64,000 bases of DNA from Kitasatospora cineracea (GTDB taxonomy: Bacteria > Actinomycetota > Actinomycetes > Streptomycetales > Streptomycetaceae): contig NZ_RJVJ01000001.1 of the NCBI RefSeq assembly GCF_003751605.1, forward strand, positions 744,001-808,000, written 5' to 3'. The position numbers and the translations under genes were made by a program. A model generated the notes under the pieces. The model was not told the origin of the DNA and made no database searches. It was given only the letters and a program-made list of their open reading frames with translations. Below, in pieces: positions 61,940 through 64,000 of the stretch (positions are counted from its first letter, which is position 1; every line of letters begins with the position of its first letter).

Positions 61940-64000
61940 GCATCGCCCTCGCCACCGTCCGCACCCGCTGGGTGAGCTTCGTCGGCGCGTTCATCGCGCT
62001 GGCGCTCGGCACCGGCATGATCGCCATGATGGCGCTCGCCCTGACCGCCACCCTCGGCACCCCGCACGAGGGCCCGCAGCGCTTCGCCAAGGCGCAGACC
62101 GTGGTGGTCCCCGCCGACCCGCGCGGCGACCCGATGGAACTGCCCGCCGCGCTCCCCGACGCCACCGCCGCCAAGGCCGCCGCGGCCGGCCCGGTGGTCG
62201 AGGACCGCACCTTCGACGCCCCGTGGAAGGGCGGCCCGTCCGACGCGGTCGGCCACGGCTGGTCGTCCGCCGCGCTCACCCCCTACGCGCTGAGCGCCGG
62301 CCGGGCCCCGGCCGCCCCGGACGAGGTGGTGCTGACCGGCGCCGCCGCCGACCGGGTCGGCAGCACCGTGCTGGTCTCCACCCCGGCCGGCCCGCACCCG
62401 TACACCGTCACCGGCGTCGCCCCGGCGACCTGGTTCGAGGACGCGGTGTTCTTCACCGACACCGAGGCCGCCCGGCTCTCCCCCGCCGTCAACGCGCTCG
62501 CCGTGGACGGCGGCGCCGCCGCCGTGCGCTCGGCCCTCGGCGCGGGCCCGCTGGTGCTGTCCGGCGCCGACCGCCAGCAGGCCGACCCGGACCCGTCCGG
62601 CGGCGCGGACGCCCTGATCAACGCCCAGTCGATGGCCGCGACCACCGGCGGCATCGCGGTCTCGGTCGCGGTGTTCATCGTGATCGCCACCTTCGCCTTC
62701 GTGGTCGAGCAGCGCAGCCGCGAACTGGCGCTGCTGCGGCTGGTCGGCGCCACCCCCAAGCAGGTCCGCCGGATGGTGGTCGCCGAGGCCGGGCTGGTCG
62801 GCGTGGCCGCCGCCCTGGTCGGCTGCGTGCTGGGCCCGATCGGCGCCGGCCGGCTGAACAGCTGGATGCTGGACAACGACGTCGCCCCGAGCTGGTTCCA
62901 CATCGGCCTCAACCCGGTCCCGCTGGTGATCGCCTTCCTGATGGGCGTCGGCTCGGCGCTGCTCGGCGCGGCCGCCGTCGCGGTGCGCGCCTCCCGGGTC
63001 CGCCCGGTCGCCGCGCTGCGCGACGCCGCCGCCTCCAGCCGGGCGATGACCCCGGTCCGCTGGGTGCTCGGCGTCGGCCTGCTGGTCGCCGCCGTCGCCA
63101 CCGGCTGGAGCATCGCGGGCGACAGCCCCACCTACGCGGTCAACCCGCGCAAGTACGGCATGGTGCCGCTGCTGTACGTCGGCGGCCTGGCGCTGCTCGC
63201 CCCGGTGCTGCTGCGGCCGGTCGCCCGGATCGCCACCTGGCCGCTGTCCCGGTTCGGCGCGGGCCCGCTGATCGTCCGGCAGAACACCCTGAACGGGCGC
63301 CGCCGCACCGCCGCCACCGTCACCCCGATCGTGGTCGCGGTCGGCCTGACCGCCGCGATGATCTGCATGCAGGCGGCCGGCGACCACACCAAGATCGACC
63401 AGGTCCGGCAGCAGACCCGGGCCGACTACCTGGTGCTGCCCGCCGCGGGCAAGACCCTGGACCGCTCGGCGACCGCGGCCCTGGCCGACCTGCCGGGCGT
63501 GCGGGCCGACGTGGTCTCCTCCGCGCACGTCTACATCGGCACCGAGGACGGCCAGGTCGTCGACTCGCTGAACGGCCAGGCCGTCGCCCCGTCCTCGCTC
63601 GGCGCGAACGGCGTCCTGCACCCCCGGGTGCTGGAGGGCTCGGTCGACGGCCTCGGCGACGACTTCATCGTGGTCGACCGGAAGACCGCCGACGGCAACG
63701 ACCTGGTGCTCGGCCAGACCCTCACGGTGTGGATGCCCGACGACACCTCCACCAAGCTGCGGATCGCCGCGATCGTCCAGACCGGCCTGGCCGGCGACGA
63801 CACCTACCTGTCCGCCGCCAGGGCCTCCGGCGCCCGCCCCGCCCGCGCCTGGCTGCGCTTCGACGCCGGCACCACCCCCGACTCGGTGGCCGCCGCGCTC
63901 AAGGACCAGGCCGTCCGGGTCGCCCCCGTCCCGGTCTACTACGACACCCTGAAGGCCAAGCTCAAGGAGGACACCAGGACCGCCGCCACCGTCATCCTCG
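61933..64000 (+). CDS. FtsX/MacB-family ABC permease (3' end outside window)
   Basis: GTG 61933 overlaps the ATPase stop by 7 bases. At least 689 residues are present. An N-terminal membrane helix (WVSFVGAFIALALGTGMIAM) is followed by an extracytoplasmic domain (about 35-230), an FtsX domain with several helices (FIVIATFAFVVEQRSRELAL, then LRLVGATPKQVRRMV) and further helices, then a second periplasmic-type domain (about 480-685). This two-FtsX-domain layout is usual for actinobacterial peptide exporters of 800-900 residues. It is cut by the right edge. Confidence 0.92.
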   Translation, partial: MLSIALATVRTRWVSFVGAFIALALGTGMIAMMALALTATLGTPHEGPQRFAKAQTVVVPADPRGDPMELPAALPDATAAKAAAAGPVVEDRTFDAPWKGGPSDAVGHGWSSAALTPYALSAGRAPAAPDEVVLTGAAADRVGSTVLVSTPAGPHPYTVTGVAPATWFEDAVFFTDTEAARLSPAVNALAVDGGAAAVRSALGAGPLVLSGADRQQADPDPSGGADALINAQSMAATTGGIAVSVAVFIVIATFAFVVEQRSRELALLRLVGATPKQVRRMVVAEAGLVGVAAALVGCVLGPIGAGRLNSWMLDNDVAPSWFHIGLNPVPLVIAFLMGVGSALLGAAAVAVRASRVRPVAALRDAAASSRAMTPVRWVLGVGLLVAAVATGWSIAGDSPTYAVNPRKYGMVPLLYVGGLALLAPVLLRPVARIATWPLSRFGAGPLIVRQNTLNGRRRTAATVTPIVVAVGLTAAMICMQAAGDHTKIDQVRQQTRADYLVLPAAGKTLDRSATAALADLPGVRADVVSSAHVYIGTEDGQVVDSLNGQAVAPSSLGANGVLHPRVLEGSVDGLGDDFIVVDRKTADGNDLVLGQTLTVWMPDDTSTKLRIAAIVQTGLAGDDTYLSAARASGARPARAWLRFDAGTTPDSVAAALKDQAVRVAPVPVYYDTLKAKLKEDTRTAATVIL

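Overview
The window is very GC-rich (third codon positions almost all G/C), gene-dense, and full of GTG starts and 4-base ATGA/GTGA gene overlaps. This, with SARP regulators, points to a streptomycete (Streptomyces or Kitasatospora). Almost the whole window is one non-ribosomal lipopeptide gene cluster. The left edge cuts a large AfsR-type regulator and the right edge cuts an ABC permease.

Layout. (1) 1-3189: two divergent SARP regulators, a large AfsR-like one (-, cut) and a small DnrI-like one (+), separated by about 0.5 kb that carries a MITE-like element. (2) 17364 down to 3292 (-): a 14-gene run encoding a heme-oxygenase-like diiron oxidase, an EamA exporter, an ACP, a free-standing adenylation enzyme, two acyl-CoA dehydrogenases, a methyltransferase, a P450, a BtrH-like acyltransferase, a type II thioesterase, a second methyltransferase, and LysA-, aminotransferase- and DapD-like enzymes. 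I read this as two building-block pathways. (3) 31802 down to 17474 (-): two SyrP/TauD-like hydroxylases, a thioesterase, an NRPS (C-A-T-E-C), a fatty acyl-AMP ligase, two long acyl-CoA dehydrogenases and an ACP. This run would make and load the lipid tail and first residue. (4) 59991 down to 31961 (-): an MbtH protein (apparently frameshifted), an NRPS (A-T-C-A-T), a 6763-residue hexamodular NRPS ending in a beta-lactamase/PBP-type domain, an OTC-like carbamoyltransferase and an MFS exporter, closed by a strong terminator. (5) 60850-60086 (-) is an Sfp-type phosphopantetheinyl transferase, and 61139-64000 (+) an ABC exporter.

How it works together (inference). The lipid is adenylated, put on the ACP, desaturated, and passed to the N-terminal C domain of the 23150-29005 NRPS. 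That protein ends in a C domain without A-T, and the 54625-59625 NRPS begins with A-T without C, so the two fit together, followed by the six-module protein. This gives nine modules in total. Hand-read specificity codes suggest unknown(D), Gln/Glu-like, Asn-like, Thr-like, Asn-like, Asn-like, Dab, Thr-like, Asn-like. Hydroxylation by the TauD enzymes and cyclising release by the terminal PBP-like domain are plausible. At least four promoters share TATAGCC-type heptads repeated at 11 bp and lying 7-8 bp upstream of a -10-like hexamer, which is the geometry of SARP-controlled promoters. The product is not one I recognise.
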